A stretch of 61,756 bases of DNA from an uncultured Lachnospiraceae bacterium (GTDB lineage Bacteria > Bacillota > Clostridia > Lachnospirales > Lachnospiraceae): contig CAKRJP010000014.1 of assembly GCA_934351835.1 (NCBI GenBank), positions 1-61,756 on the forward strand. The letters run 5' to 3'. Of this stretch, positions 25,761 through 33,249 are shown piece by piece. The first letter of the stretch is position 1. Every line of letters starts with the position of its first letter. Both the position numbers and the translations under genes were made by a program. The notes under the pieces are model-generated. The model made no database searches. It saw only the letters and a program-made list of their open reading frames with translations, and was not told the DNA's origin.

Positions 25761-26255
25761 ATGAATATGATCGTAGCTGTAGATAAAAACTGGGGAATTG
25801 GAAATGGTAACAAGTTGCTGGTAAGTATTCCGCAGGATATGAAATTTTTCAGAGAGACAACAAAAGAAAAAGTAGTGGCAATGGGAAGAAAGACGCTTGA
25901 GAGTTTCCCGGGAGGACAGCCGTTAAAAAAAAGAGTCAATATTGTACTGACAACAGATAAATCTTATAAAGTAAATGATGCACAGATTGTCCACACGGTG
26001 GATGAGATGGTGGAGGAACTGAAGAAATACCCATCGGAAGATGTGTATGTAATCGGCGGGGAGAGCGTTTATCGACAGCTTCTTCCATACTGTGATAAAG
26101 CGTATGTGACCAAGATTGATCATGCCTATGTGGCAGATACCCATTTTCCGAATCTTGACGAAGATCCGGAGTGGGAGATGACGAAGATCAGTGAGGAGCA
26201 GACCTATTTTGATTTGGAGTATGTATTTGCCATATATGAGAGAAAACAGGCGTAA
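25761..26255 (+). CDS. folA: dihydrofolate reductase
   Basis: This enzyme reduces dihydrofolate, the by-product of ThyA, back to tetrahydrofolate with NADPH. The 164-residue protein has the family motifs WGIGNGNKLL near the N-terminus, VVAMGRKTLESFP (cofactor loop), VYVIGGESVYRQLLP and YVTKIDH. It is directly downstream of thyA, the usual pairing. No obvious terminator precedes the ilv promoter. Confidence 0.95.
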   Translation: MNMIVAVDKNWGIGNGNKLLVSIPQDMKFFRETTKEKVVAMGRKTLESFPGGQPLKKRVNIVLTTDKSYKVNDAQIVHTVDEMVEELKKYPSEDVYVIGGESVYRQLLPYCDKAYVTKIDHAYVADTHFPNLDEDPEWEMTKISEEQTYFDLEYVFAIYERKQA

Positions 26256-26289
26256 GGAAACGTTAATAATATAACTTGGAAATAGATGG

Positions 26290-26319
26290 TTGACAGCTTA
26301 CAGACTTTGACGCTATAAT
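26290..26319 (+). promoter_or_regulatory. promoter of ilvB T-box leader
   Basis: A perfect -35, TTGACA (26290-26295), an 18-bp spacer and a perfect -10, TATAAT (26314-26319) precede the T-box leader. Confidence 0.85.
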
Positions 26320-26325
26320 AGAGTA

Positions 26326-26659
26326 AATTATCAGAGAAATGCTATGACGAGGAGGAGTACATAAGTAGTCGGAAGCATAGAGAGAAGATGTCAGGTGAAA
26401 ATCTTCGTGAAGGACTTATGGAAGTAGCCTCTGAGCAGTGAACCGAAAGAACAAGAAGTAGATGAAAAGAAGGCAGAGATAAGATGCCGGGGAGATTGTT
26501 CAAGTAGACTTCAACGTAATCCCGACGTTACAAGGGAGCAATATCGGAAGCAGATAAGAGATTCCTGTATTGGCAGAGAGCAGAGAAGATTTCTCTGAAT
26601 TTAGGTGGTAACACGGATGTATATTCGCCCTAAGCTTATGAAAGCTTAGGGCTTTTTTC
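26326..26659 (+). promoter_or_regulatory. T-box riboswitch controlling ilvB-ilvN
   Basis: A structured leader of about 330 bases fills the gap before ilvB. It contains the conserved T-box AGGTGGTAACACGG (26603-26616), which pairs with the NCCA end of uncharged tRNA, followed by the terminator at 26627-26659. A distal stem I hairpin, GAAGAT/ATCTTC, lies around 26386-26407. The specifier codon could not be fixed by eye; CUC (Leu) at 26429-26431 is one candidate, and a branched-chain amino acid is expected from the genes controlled. Uncharged tRNA would allow read-through into ilvB. Confidence 0.92.
26627..26659 (+). terminator. T-box regulated terminator
   Basis: GCCCTAAGCTT (26627-26637) pairs perfectly with AAGCTTAGGGC (26642-26652) across a four-base loop, followed by T6. 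It is the default off-structure of the T-box leader. Confidence 0.93.
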
Positions 26660-26679
26660 AATTACAAGGAGGTAATTAC

Positions 26680-28401
26680 ATGAAAAAAATCAGTGGTAAC
26701 AAATTATTGGTAAAGGCGTTAAGAGAAGAAGGGGTAGATACACTTTTCGGATATCCGGGAGCCTGTACAATCGATATCAGCGATGAACTTTATAAACAAG
26801 ATTATACGAAAGTTATTCTTCCAAGACAGGAAGTAGCGCTGGTACATGAGGCAGATGCATATGCACGTTCTACCGGTAAAGTTGGCGTTTGTCTGGTAAC
26901 CAGCGGACCGGGAGCAACGAACCTTGTAACAGGACTCGCAACCGCTTACTATGACAGTGTTCCGCTGGTTTGTTTCACAGGTCAGGTGGCAAGACATTTG
27001 ATTGGAAATGATGCGTTTCAGGAAGTTGATATCGTAGGGATCACACGAAGCATTACCAAATATGGAATCACGGTAAGAAAGAGAGAAGATCTCGGTAAGA
27101 TTTTAAAAGAGGCATTTTATATTGCGAGAACCGGAAGACCGGGACCGGTACTGGTAGACCTTCCAAAGGATGTTATGGGAGAGCTGGGAAGTGCGGAGTA
27201 TCCGGAGACGGTTAATATCCGTGGATATAAACCAAATCACAGTGCGCATATCGGACAGTTAAAGCGTGCAATCAAGATGTTGTCGAATGCAAAGAAACCA
27301 TTATTTCTTGTAGGTGGCGGTGTGAATATTTCTCATGCAAATGAAGCATTTACAAAATTGGTAGATAAGACACAGGTGCCGGTAGTATCAACAGTTATGG
27401 GACGTGGTGCGATTTCTACAAAACACCCATTATATATTGGAAATCTTGGAATGCATGGTGCATATGCCTGCAATATGGCGGTTACAGAGTGTGATCTGTT
27501 ATTCTCTATCGGAACAAGATTTAATGATCGAATCACAGGGAAATTACATTCCTTTGCGCCGAATGCACAGATTGTACATATTGATATTGATACAGCAGCA
27601 ATTTCGAAAAATGTACAGGTAGATGTTCCGATTGTTGCGGATGCGAAAGACGCCATTGAGAAGATGTTAGATTATGTAGAGCCTTGTAAGACAGACAAAT
27701 GGATAGAAGAGATTAAGGCGTGGGCTAAGGAACATCCTCTGAAAATGAAGAAGAAGCCAATCATGACGCCCCAGGATGTCCTGGATGCGATCAACAATAT
27801 TTTCGATGAGGCGATTATCGTAACAGATGTAGGACAGCATCAGATGTTTACGGCACAGTTTGCAGAAATCACAGAGAAAAAGAAATTGTTGATGTCAGGA
27901 GGTCTTGGAACAATGGGATACGGACTTCCGGGAGCAATCGGAGCGAAGATTGGCAATCCGAATACGCCGGTCATCTCTATTTCCGGTGACGGTGGATTCC
28001 AGATGAACTCTCAGGAGATTGCAACAGCCGTATTAGAGGAACTTCCGATCATTTCCTGTATCTTTAACAACAATAATCTGGGAATGGTACGCCAGTGGCA
28101 GAAATTATTCTATGGCAAGAGATATTCTATGACCTGCCTGCGTTCCGGTGCAGCCTGCAGAGGAAGATGTGGAGAAGTTGAGTGTCCGGAATACACGCCG
28201 AACTTTATAAAACTGGCAGAAGCTTACGGCGCAAAGGGCATCCATGTAACTAAGAAAGAAGAAATCGAGCCGGCATTCAGAGAGGCAATGCAGAGCAAAA
28301 AGACACCTTATATTATTGAGTTTGACATTGATCCTGAAGATCTGGTTTATCCAATGGTAAAACCGAACGGAACACTGGAAGATCTGATTATGGATTGCTA
28401 G
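26680..28401 (+). CDS. ilvB: acetolactate synthase, large subunit
   Basis: This thiamine-diphosphate enzyme condenses two pyruvates (or pyruvate and 2-oxobutyrate), the first common step of valine, leucine and isoleucine synthesis. The 573-residue protein has the TPP glutamate region (PGACTIDISDEL, LPRQEVALVHEADAYAR), the central FAD/structural domain and the C-terminal ThDP motif GDGGFQMN...NNNNLG. An insertion with four cysteines (C486, C493, C497, C502) lies where other IlvB proteins have a short loop after YGKRYS. AAGGAGG precedes ATG 26680. Expression is under the T-box, and the regulatory subunit gene follows. Confidence 0.95.
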   Translation: MKKISGNKLLVKALREEGVDTLFGYPGACTIDISDELYKQDYTKVILPRQEVALVHEADAYARSTGKVGVCLVTSGPGATNLVTGLATAYYDSVPLVCFTGQVARHLIGNDAFQEVDIVGITRSITKYGITVRKREDLGKILKEAFYIARTGRPGPVLVDLPKDVMGELGSAEYPETVNIRGYKPNHSAHIGQLKRAIKMLSNAKKPLFLVGGGVNISHANEAFTKLVDKTQVPVVSTVMGRGAISTKHPLYIGNLGMHGAYACNMAVTECDLLFSIGTRFNDRITGKLHSFAPNAQIVHIDIDTAAISKNVQVDVPIVADAKDAIEKMLDYVEPCKTDKWIEEIKAWAKEHPLKMKKKPIMTPQDVLDAINNIFDEAIIVTDVGQHQMFTAQFAEITEKKKLLMSGGLGTMGYGLPGAIGAKIGNPNTPVISISGDGGFQMNSQEIATAVLEELPIISCIFNNNNLGMVRQWQKLFYGKRYSMTCLRSGAACRGRCGEVECPEYTPNFIKLAEAYGAKGIHVTKKEEIEPAFREAMQSKKTPYIIEFDIDPEDLVYPMVKPNGTLEDLIMDC

Positions 28402-28450
28402 GCTGATGGCGACAGAGCGTATAACGGAAGGTAGATAATAAAGGAGACAG

Positions 28451-28957
28451 GTGAGCGCAATGAAAAAAAGATGGATATCATTATATGTAGAGAACCAGGT
28501 AGGTGTACTTTCAAAGATTTCGGGATTATTTTCGGGAAAATCTTATAATCTTGACAGCCTGACTGTAGGAACAACAGAAGATCCGACAGTGTCAAGAATG
28601 ACGATAGCGACGGTCAGCGATGATGAGACGTTTGAACAGATTAAAAAACAGTTGAACCGTCTGGTAGAAGTTATCAAGGTCATTGATTTTACAGATATCT
28701 TTGTGCGTATGAAAGAGATTATGTATATCAAGATTAAAGATTGCACAAAAGATGACAAGACAGAAATCTTCCAGATTGCAACGACGTTTAAGGCCAAAGT
28801 CATTGATTATGGAAAAGACAGTATTCTTTTAGAGTTTGTCCAGATAGCGACCAAAAATGATGCGGTTATTAAGTTGATGAAGGAAGAATTTAAAAATATC
28901 GAAGTAGTCCGTGGAGGTAGCGTTGGTATTGAATCTATCAGCATGATGGAAAGATAA
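28451..28957 (+). CDS. ilvN: acetolactate synthase, small regulatory subunit
   Basis: This subunit binds IlvB, raises its activity and confers valine feedback inhibition. The 168-residue protein has an N-terminal ACT domain (VENQVGVLSKISGLFSGKSYNLDSLTVG, about 10-38) and a second ACT-like C-terminal half. GTG 28451 and an in-frame ATG at 28460 are both possible; AAGGAG (28441-28446) is rather close to the first and far from the second, so the start is uncertain by three codons. It lies 49 bases downstream of ilvB. Confidence 0.92.
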   Translation: MSAMKKRWISLYVENQVGVLSKISGLFSGKSYNLDSLTVGTTEDPTVSRMTIATVSDDETFEQIKKQLNRLVEVIKVIDFTDIFVRMKEIMYIKIKDCTKDDKTEIFQIATTFKAKVIDYGKDSILLEFVQIATKNDAVIKLMKEEFKNIEVVRGGSVGIESISMMER

Positions 28958-28977
28958 TAAAAAAACAGAGTGCACTC

Positions 28978-29006
28978 TTGAATTTTATAAATGATAGTAT
29001 TATAAT
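28978..29006 (+). promoter_or_regulatory. ilvE promoter
   Basis: TTGAAT (28978-28983), 17 bp, TATAAT (29001-29006). ilvE thus appears able to be transcribed independently of the T-box-controlled ilvB-ilvN. Confidence 0.7.
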
Positions 29007-29072
29007 GAAAAAAGATTAAATTTAAATAAAGATTCACTAAAAGTCTTTTTGAAAGGAACGGAGGAATTTTCG

Positions 29073-30098
29073 ATGGAGAAGAAAAATATTGACTGGAGTA
29101 ATCTTGGTTTTGGTTATGTAAAGACAGATAAAAGATATGTGTCTAATTATAAAAATGGAGCATGGGATGAAGGAGTTCTTACTTCTGATGATACAATAAC
29201 ACTGAATGAATGTGCTTGCGTTCTTCAGTATGCACAGACATGTTTTGAAGGAATGAAGGCTTATACAACAGAAGGTGGAAAGATTGTTGTGTTCCGCCCG
29301 GATCTGAATGCAAGCCGTATGGCTGATTCTGCAAAACGTCTGGAGATGCCTGCATTCCCGGAAGAGCGTTTCGTAGATGCAATTCATAAAGTAGTAGAAG
29401 CAAATGCTGCATATGTACCACCTTACGGATCAGGTGCTTCATTATACATTCGTCCATACATGTTTGGATCAGATGCGATTATCGGTGTAAAACCGGCAAA
29501 TGAGTATCAGTTCCGTGTATTTACAACACCTGTAGGACCATACTTCAAGGGTGGCGCTAAACCGATCACGATCCGTGTATGTGATTTTGACCGTGCAGCA
29601 CCGCATGGAACAGGTCATGTAAAAGCCGGTCTGAATTATGCAATGAGCTTACATGCAATTGTAGATGCTCACAATCAGGGATATGATGAGAATATGTATC
29701 TGGATGCAGCAACCAGAACAAAAGTCGAGGAGACAGGTGGAGCAAACTTTATCTTCATCACAAAAGACGGAAAATTAGTAACGCCGAAGTCAAGCACAAT
29801 TCTTCCATCTATCACAAGACGTTCTATCATGTACGTTGCAGAGCATTATCTTGGAATGGAAGTAGAAGAAAGAGAAGTATACTTCAATGAAGTAAAAGAT
29901 TTCGCTGAGTGTGGATTATGTGGAACAGCAGCTGTTATCTCACCGGTAGGTAAGATTGTAGATCACGGAAAAGATATCTGCATGCCTTCAGGAATGGACG
30001 AGATGGGACCTGTACTTCAGAAATTGTATGATACATTGACAGGAATCCAGATGGGACACATCGAAGCACCGGAAGGATGGATCCATGAGATCTGCTAA
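29073..30098 (+). CDS. ilvE: branched-chain amino acid aminotransferase
   Basis: This fold-type IV PLP enzyme transfers amino groups between glutamate and the branched-chain 2-oxo acids, the last step of Val/Leu/Ile synthesis. The 341-residue protein shows the class motifs CFEGMKAY, FRPDLNASRM, SGASLYIRPYMFG, the PLP lysine in GHVKAGLNYA, and VEETGGANFIF...TPKSSTILPSITR. GGAGGA (29060-29065) sits seven bases before ATG 29073, which is preferred to the TTG at 29049. It has its own promoter and a strong terminator downstream. Confidence 0.95.
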   Translation: MEKKNIDWSNLGFGYVKTDKRYVSNYKNGAWDEGVLTSDDTITLNECACVLQYAQTCFEGMKAYTTEGGKIVVFRPDLNASRMADSAKRLEMPAFPEERFVDAIHKVVEANAAYVPPYGSGASLYIRPYMFGSDAIIGVKPANEYQFRVFTTPVGPYFKGGAKPITIRVCDFDRAAPHGTGHVKAGLNYAMSLHAIVDAHNQGYDENMYLDAATRTKVEETGGANFIFITKDGKLVTPKSSTILPSITRRSIMYVAEHYLGMEVEEREVYFNEVKDFAECGLCGTAAVISPVGKIVDHGKDICMPSGMDEMGPVLQKLYDTLTGIQMGHIEAPEGWIHEIC

Positions 30099-30159
30099 TC
30101 AGGACTGTGGCTATCGTTTAACAGACGTTTCTGAATATATTATATAAAAAGATAAGATG

Positions 30160-30204
30160 AACCCCGAAGTTTTAATGAGAAGATTTGGAACTTCGGGGTT
30201 TTGT
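30160..30204 (+). terminator. ilvE terminator
   Basis: AACCCCGAAGTT (30160-30171) pairs perfectly with AACTTCGGGGTT (30189-30200), followed by a T-rich tail. Confidence 0.9.
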
Positions 30205-30220
30205 TTATGCACCATAATAA

Positions 30221-30265
30221 ACAGCATATAACAGTTGACAACAGGCATACACTGTTATATACTGT
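30221..30265 (+). promoter_or_regulatory. GntR/ABC operon promoter and operator
   Basis: The promoter is TTGACA (30235-30240), 17 bp, TATACT (30258-30263). Two 15-bp inverted copies flank it: ACAGCATATAACAGT (30221-30235) and ACTGTTATATACTGT (30251-30265), one mismatch apart when reverse-complemented and 30 bp centre to centre. They touch the -35 and cover the -10, an arrangement suited to autorepression by the GntR-family product downstream. Confidence 0.7.
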
Positions 30266-30312
30266 TTGTAAAGAAAAAGGAATAACCATTTAGAAATGAG
30301 TGGAGGTTTGGA

Positions 30313-30684
30313 ATGAAATTGATCATCAATCATTCTTTGATGCAGCCGATATATGAACAGATATCGGGTCAGATCAAGGAACAGATCATGCACGGTAAAT
30401 TGGAGACAGGAACAGCTCTTCCGTCTGTTCGAACTCTGGCAAAAGAACTTAAGTGCAGTGCGCTGACTGTGAAGAAGTCCTATGATACGTTGGAACAGGA
30501 AGGATTTGTAATTACAGTTCATGGAAAAGGAAGTTTTGTCGCGGATATCAGAAGCGAGACATTGCTGGAGGAAAAGAGGAAAGAAGTAGAAGCTGATTTG
30601 GAAGAGGCCATTCGAAAAGGCAGAAGTTGTGGAATGAGTGATCAGGAGATCACGGAATTGTTTCAGATTGTTTTGGAGGATTAG
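30313..30684 (+). CDS. GntR family transcriptional regulator (YtrA type)
   Basis: This 123-residue regulator has an N-terminal winged helix-turn-helix (PIYEQISGQIKEQIMHGKLETGTALPSVRTLAKELKCSALTVKKSYDTLEQEGFV, about 12-66) and only a short helical tail, the layout of YtrA-subfamily GntR proteins that control ABC transporters, often in response to cell-envelope-active compounds. It starts at ATG 30313 after GGAGG and is followed within 3 bases by the ATPase gene. It probably represses its own operon through the inverted repeats at 30221-30265. Confidence 0.92.
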   Translation: MKLIINHSLMQPIYEQISGQIKEQIMHGKLETGTALPSVRTLAKELKCSALTVKKSYDTLEQEGFVITVHGKGSFVADIRSETLLEEKRKEVEADLEEAIRKGRSCGMSDQEITELFQIVLED

Positions 30685-30687
30685 TGA

Positions 30688-31536
30688 ATGTTAAAATTAA
30701 AAGATGTAAAGAAATGTTATTCAGACTTTGAACTGAACTGTTCTCTGGAAGTACCAGATGGCTGTATCGTGGGATTGATCGGAGCAAATGGGGCAGGAAA
30801 AACGACATTATTTAAAATGATCCTGGGACTGATTCGACCGGAGGCAGGTGAGATGGAACTATTTGGAAAAAAGGTCGCGAGGGTGACATCTAAAGAATTA
30901 GAGAAGATGGGTGTTGTACTTGCCGAGGCAGGGCCAAATGGATATCTGGATATCAAAAGTTATCTGCCGATTTTAGACTCGGCTTACAGAACATTTTGCA
31001 GAGAGGAATTTTTGGATGTCTGTAAAAAAGCGTCATTACCGATTGATAAACCGATTAGAGAATTTTCTACCGGAATGGAGAAAAAATTACAGATTTTAAT
31101 TGCATTGTCTCATGAATCAGATCTGTTAATATTGGACGAACCAACATCCGGATTAGATGTAATTGCAAGAGATGAGATTCTGGATTGGTTGAGATCATAT
31201 ATGGAGACGGAGGGACGATCGATTTTAATCAGTTCACATATATCGGGAGATCTGGAAGAATTTTGCGATGATATCTATATGATCGATCAGGGGAAAATAG
31301 TATTGCATGAGGAAGCAGATCGACTGCTAGAAGAATATGGATTGTTGAAAGTGACAGAAGAGCAATATCAAAAATTAGATAAACAATATTTACTGCGCAA
31401 GAAGAAAGAGACGTTTGGCTATCAGTGCCTGACGAACGAAAAGCAATTCTATGTGGAAAATTATCCGCAGATAGTAGTCGAAAATGGAAGTATAGATACA
31501 TTATTGTATATGATGATTCGAGGTGAAAGAGTATGA
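30688..31536 (+). CDS. ABC transporter ATP-binding protein
   Basis: This 282-residue ATPase has Walker A GANGAGKTT (about 34-42), Walker B LLILDEPTSGLD and a signature region reading STGMEKKLQ instead of LSGGQ, as often seen in YtrB/BcrA-like exporters. The last ~80 residues form an accessory C-terminal domain. It is co-transcribed with the GntR regulator (3-base gap) and overlaps the permease gene by four bases. Substrate unknown; such operons often concern peptide antibiotics or envelope stress. Confidence 0.92.
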   Translation: MLKLKDVKKCYSDFELNCSLEVPDGCIVGLIGANGAGKTTLFKMILGLIRPEAGEMELFGKKVARVTSKELEKMGVVLAEAGPNGYLDIKSYLPILDSAYRTFCREEFLDVCKKASLPIDKPIREFSTGMEKKLQILIALSHESDLLILDEPTSGLDVIARDEILDWLRSYMETEGRSILISSHISGDLEEFCDDIYMIDQGKIVLHEEADRLLEEYGLLKVTEEQYQKLDKQYLLRKKKETFGYQCLTNEKQFYVENYPQIVVENGSIDTLLYMMIRGERV

Positions 31537-32201
31537 AAACATTACTGATCAAAGATTTTATGCTGATAAAAAGTCAGAAGCGTTCCATTGGAATTATGGC
31601 ATTACTTGTAATTATCTTTGCGGTATTTAATATGAATCCATCATTTGCGATTTCTTATGGGACCGTAGTGTTCTTGATTATAGCAATAAATACGATAGCG
31701 TATGATGAATATGAAAAATCTAATCTGTATTTATTTTCATTGCCGATAGACAGAACAACTTACGCAACCGAAAAATATCTATTTAGTGGAATGCTGTTAG
31801 TTGGTTCAACAGCAATTATATCGATAGTTACGGTGGCCTCAGAATTTATAAAAAATCAGGCATTAGATCATCAATTCCTGTTTGAATGGAGAACAGGGAT
31901 TTTAGCCGGAGTATTGATTGGCGTTTTAATGCTTGCGTTTACAGTACCGACTCAGCTGAAATACGGACCGGAGAAGGGGCGGCTCATGCTGTTTGGAATC
32001 ACAATAGTAGTCGTAGTGGGAACATATCTGTTAGACAAAATAAGTTTACAAAATGGAATTTCCGTAATGGATGGACTAGACAAATGGATGACCGGTAAAT
32101 TAACAATCATTCAATGTGGACTTGGAATCATAGTATGTATCATAATATTAGAAATATCCATGGCGATATCCAGAAGAATCATGGCAAACAAAGAATACTA
32201 A
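31533..32201 (+). CDS. ABC-2 type transporter permease
   Basis: This 222-residue integral membrane protein has about six hydrophobic helices, including IGIMALLVIIFAVF, GTVVFLIIAINTIAYDEYEKS and a C-terminal LTIIQCGLGIIVCIIILEI segment. The DEYEKSNLYLFSLPIDRTTY motif is typical of ABC-2 permeases paired with YtrA-type regulators. It overlaps the ATPase gene by four bases, so the two should form one exporter. Confidence 0.85.
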   Translation: MKTLLIKDFMLIKSQKRSIGIMALLVIIFAVFNMNPSFAISYGTVVFLIIAINTIAYDEYEKSNLYLFSLPIDRTTYATEKYLFSGMLLVGSTAIISIVTVASEFIKNQALDHQFLFEWRTGILAGVLIGVLMLAFTVPTQLKYGPEKGRLMLFGITIVVVVGTYLLDKISLQNGISVMDGLDKWMTGKLTIIQCGLGIIVCIIILEISMAISRRIMANKEY

Positions 32202-32261
32202 AAAGATTACTAAATTCTATAAAATTTATGCAAAAGAATGGTATGGTGTCCATGTTATGAA

Positions 32262-32336
32262 AAACAACTCTCATTATCTAAGCAAGGCAATCTACATGCT
32301 GTGCTGGTCTGGCGTGATGATGAGAGTTGTTTTTAT
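32262..32336. terminator. bidirectional terminator between ABC operon and S1 gene
   Basis: AACAACTCTCAT-ATC and GAT-ATGAGAGTTGTT form a long stem around a loop of about 35 bases, with A-rich and T-rich flanks that give T runs on both strands. It serves the convergent ABC permease (plus) and S1-domain gene (minus). Confidence 0.75.
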
Positions 32337-32364
32337 TCTGAAATATAAATAAGCAAACTTTTGC

Positions 32365-33051
32365 CTACAATTTCAAACCTTTAAATAAATCCCCAAGATT
32401 CGTTCCGATTTCTTCGGCCTTTGGAATCTCAACTTTTTCTACCGGCTCTTCTTTTACTTCCTCTAATGCTTTCATACTGAGACTGATCTTTCCATCTTTG
32501 ACGCCGATAACTTTAACCGTTACTTCCTGACCTTTTTCAAGAACATCTTTTGGTGATTTGATACGTTTCTGACTGATCTGGGATACATGTACCAGTCCTG
32601 ATAATCCGTCTCCCAGGCGGACGAATGCACCATAGTTCTGAAGGCTTTCAACAGTACCTGTCATAATACTTCCGACTTTAACTGCGGCAATCTTTTCTGC
32701 CTTTTCTTTTTCCTCTTTTTCCTTGAGAATCTCACGGGCTGAGAGTACAAGACGGTTATTTGCCTGATCAACGTCAATGACTTTCACTTCAATATCTTTT
32801 AATAAGTAAGTCTCGAGATCTTCAATATAAGACAGTGACAGTCTGGATGCCGGAATAAATCCGCGAAGTCCCTCTACCATTGCAATGGCACCGCCGTTTA
32901 CAATTCCTTCGACTTTAACCGGAAGAACAGTTCCCTTTTCTTTGTAATCTGCGACAACATTCCACGGATTGGCGTCGTCAAAATGCTCCTCCAGATCAGC
33001 CATAGTCTGTGGTTCGTTCTGAATTTCTTCTTGTAATAATTCTTCGCTCAT
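32365..33051 (-). CDS. S1 RNA-binding domain protein (short RpsA-like)
   Basis: This 228-residue cytoplasmic RNA-binding protein has an acidic N-terminus (EELLQEEIQNEPQ), one S1 domain at about 38-106 (KGTVLPVKVEGIVNGGAIAMVEG-RGFIPASRLS) and a second, better conserved one at about 124-196 (VGSIMTGTVESLQNYGAFVRLGDGLSGLVHVSQIS), then a Glu/Lys-rich tail. This two-domain form resembles truncated ribosomal protein S1 homologues of Bacillota rather than the six-domain E. coli S1. The start at 33051 follows AAGGGAAA; an upstream in-frame ATG lies beyond the promoter. Confidence 0.88.
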   Translation of the reverse strand: MSEELLQEEIQNEPQTMADLEEHFDDANPWNVVADYKEKGTVLPVKVEGIVNGGAIAMVEGLRGFIPASRLSLSYIEDLETYLLKDIEVKVIDVDQANNRLVLSAREILKEKEEKEKAEKIAAVKVGSIMTGTVESLQNYGAFVRLGDGLSGLVHVSQISQKRIKSPKDVLEKGQEVTVKVIGVKDGKISLSMKALEEVKEEPVEKVEIPKAEEIGTNLGDLFKGLKL

Positions 33052-33108
33052 AATAAATTTCCCTTTCCTTGGCCTTATTTTCTTGATTTCAGGGCCTACA
33101 TACAAAAT

Positions 33109-33138
33109 AGTATACCATAAAAACGCAGAAGTGTTCAA
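33109..33138 (-). promoter_or_regulatory. S1-domain gene promoter
   Basis: On the minus strand, TTGAAC (33138-33133), an 18-bp spacer and TATACT (33114-33109) lie about 58 bases before the start codon. The position excludes the longer open frame beginning at 33138. Confidence 0.7.
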
Positions 33139-33249
33139 AAAAGGTTGACTAAAACGTTAAAAAATGGCACTCTTATAATAACGGCTTTGTGTAATGTGCA
33201 TATTACGCAGGGAAATATAGTTTATAAAAGAGAGAAAAAGGTGGAAACT

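Noticed and set aside
28981..28995. CodY-like box before ilvE (AATTTTATAAATGAT)
   Set aside because: Only about 10 of 15 positions match the CodY consensus, which is expected by chance in AT-rich leaders.
33145..33179. TTGACT (33145) with TATAAT (33174) as the ppaC promoter
   Set aside because: The spacer is 23 bp, too long for a sigma-A promoter; no better pair was found, so no promoter is claimed.
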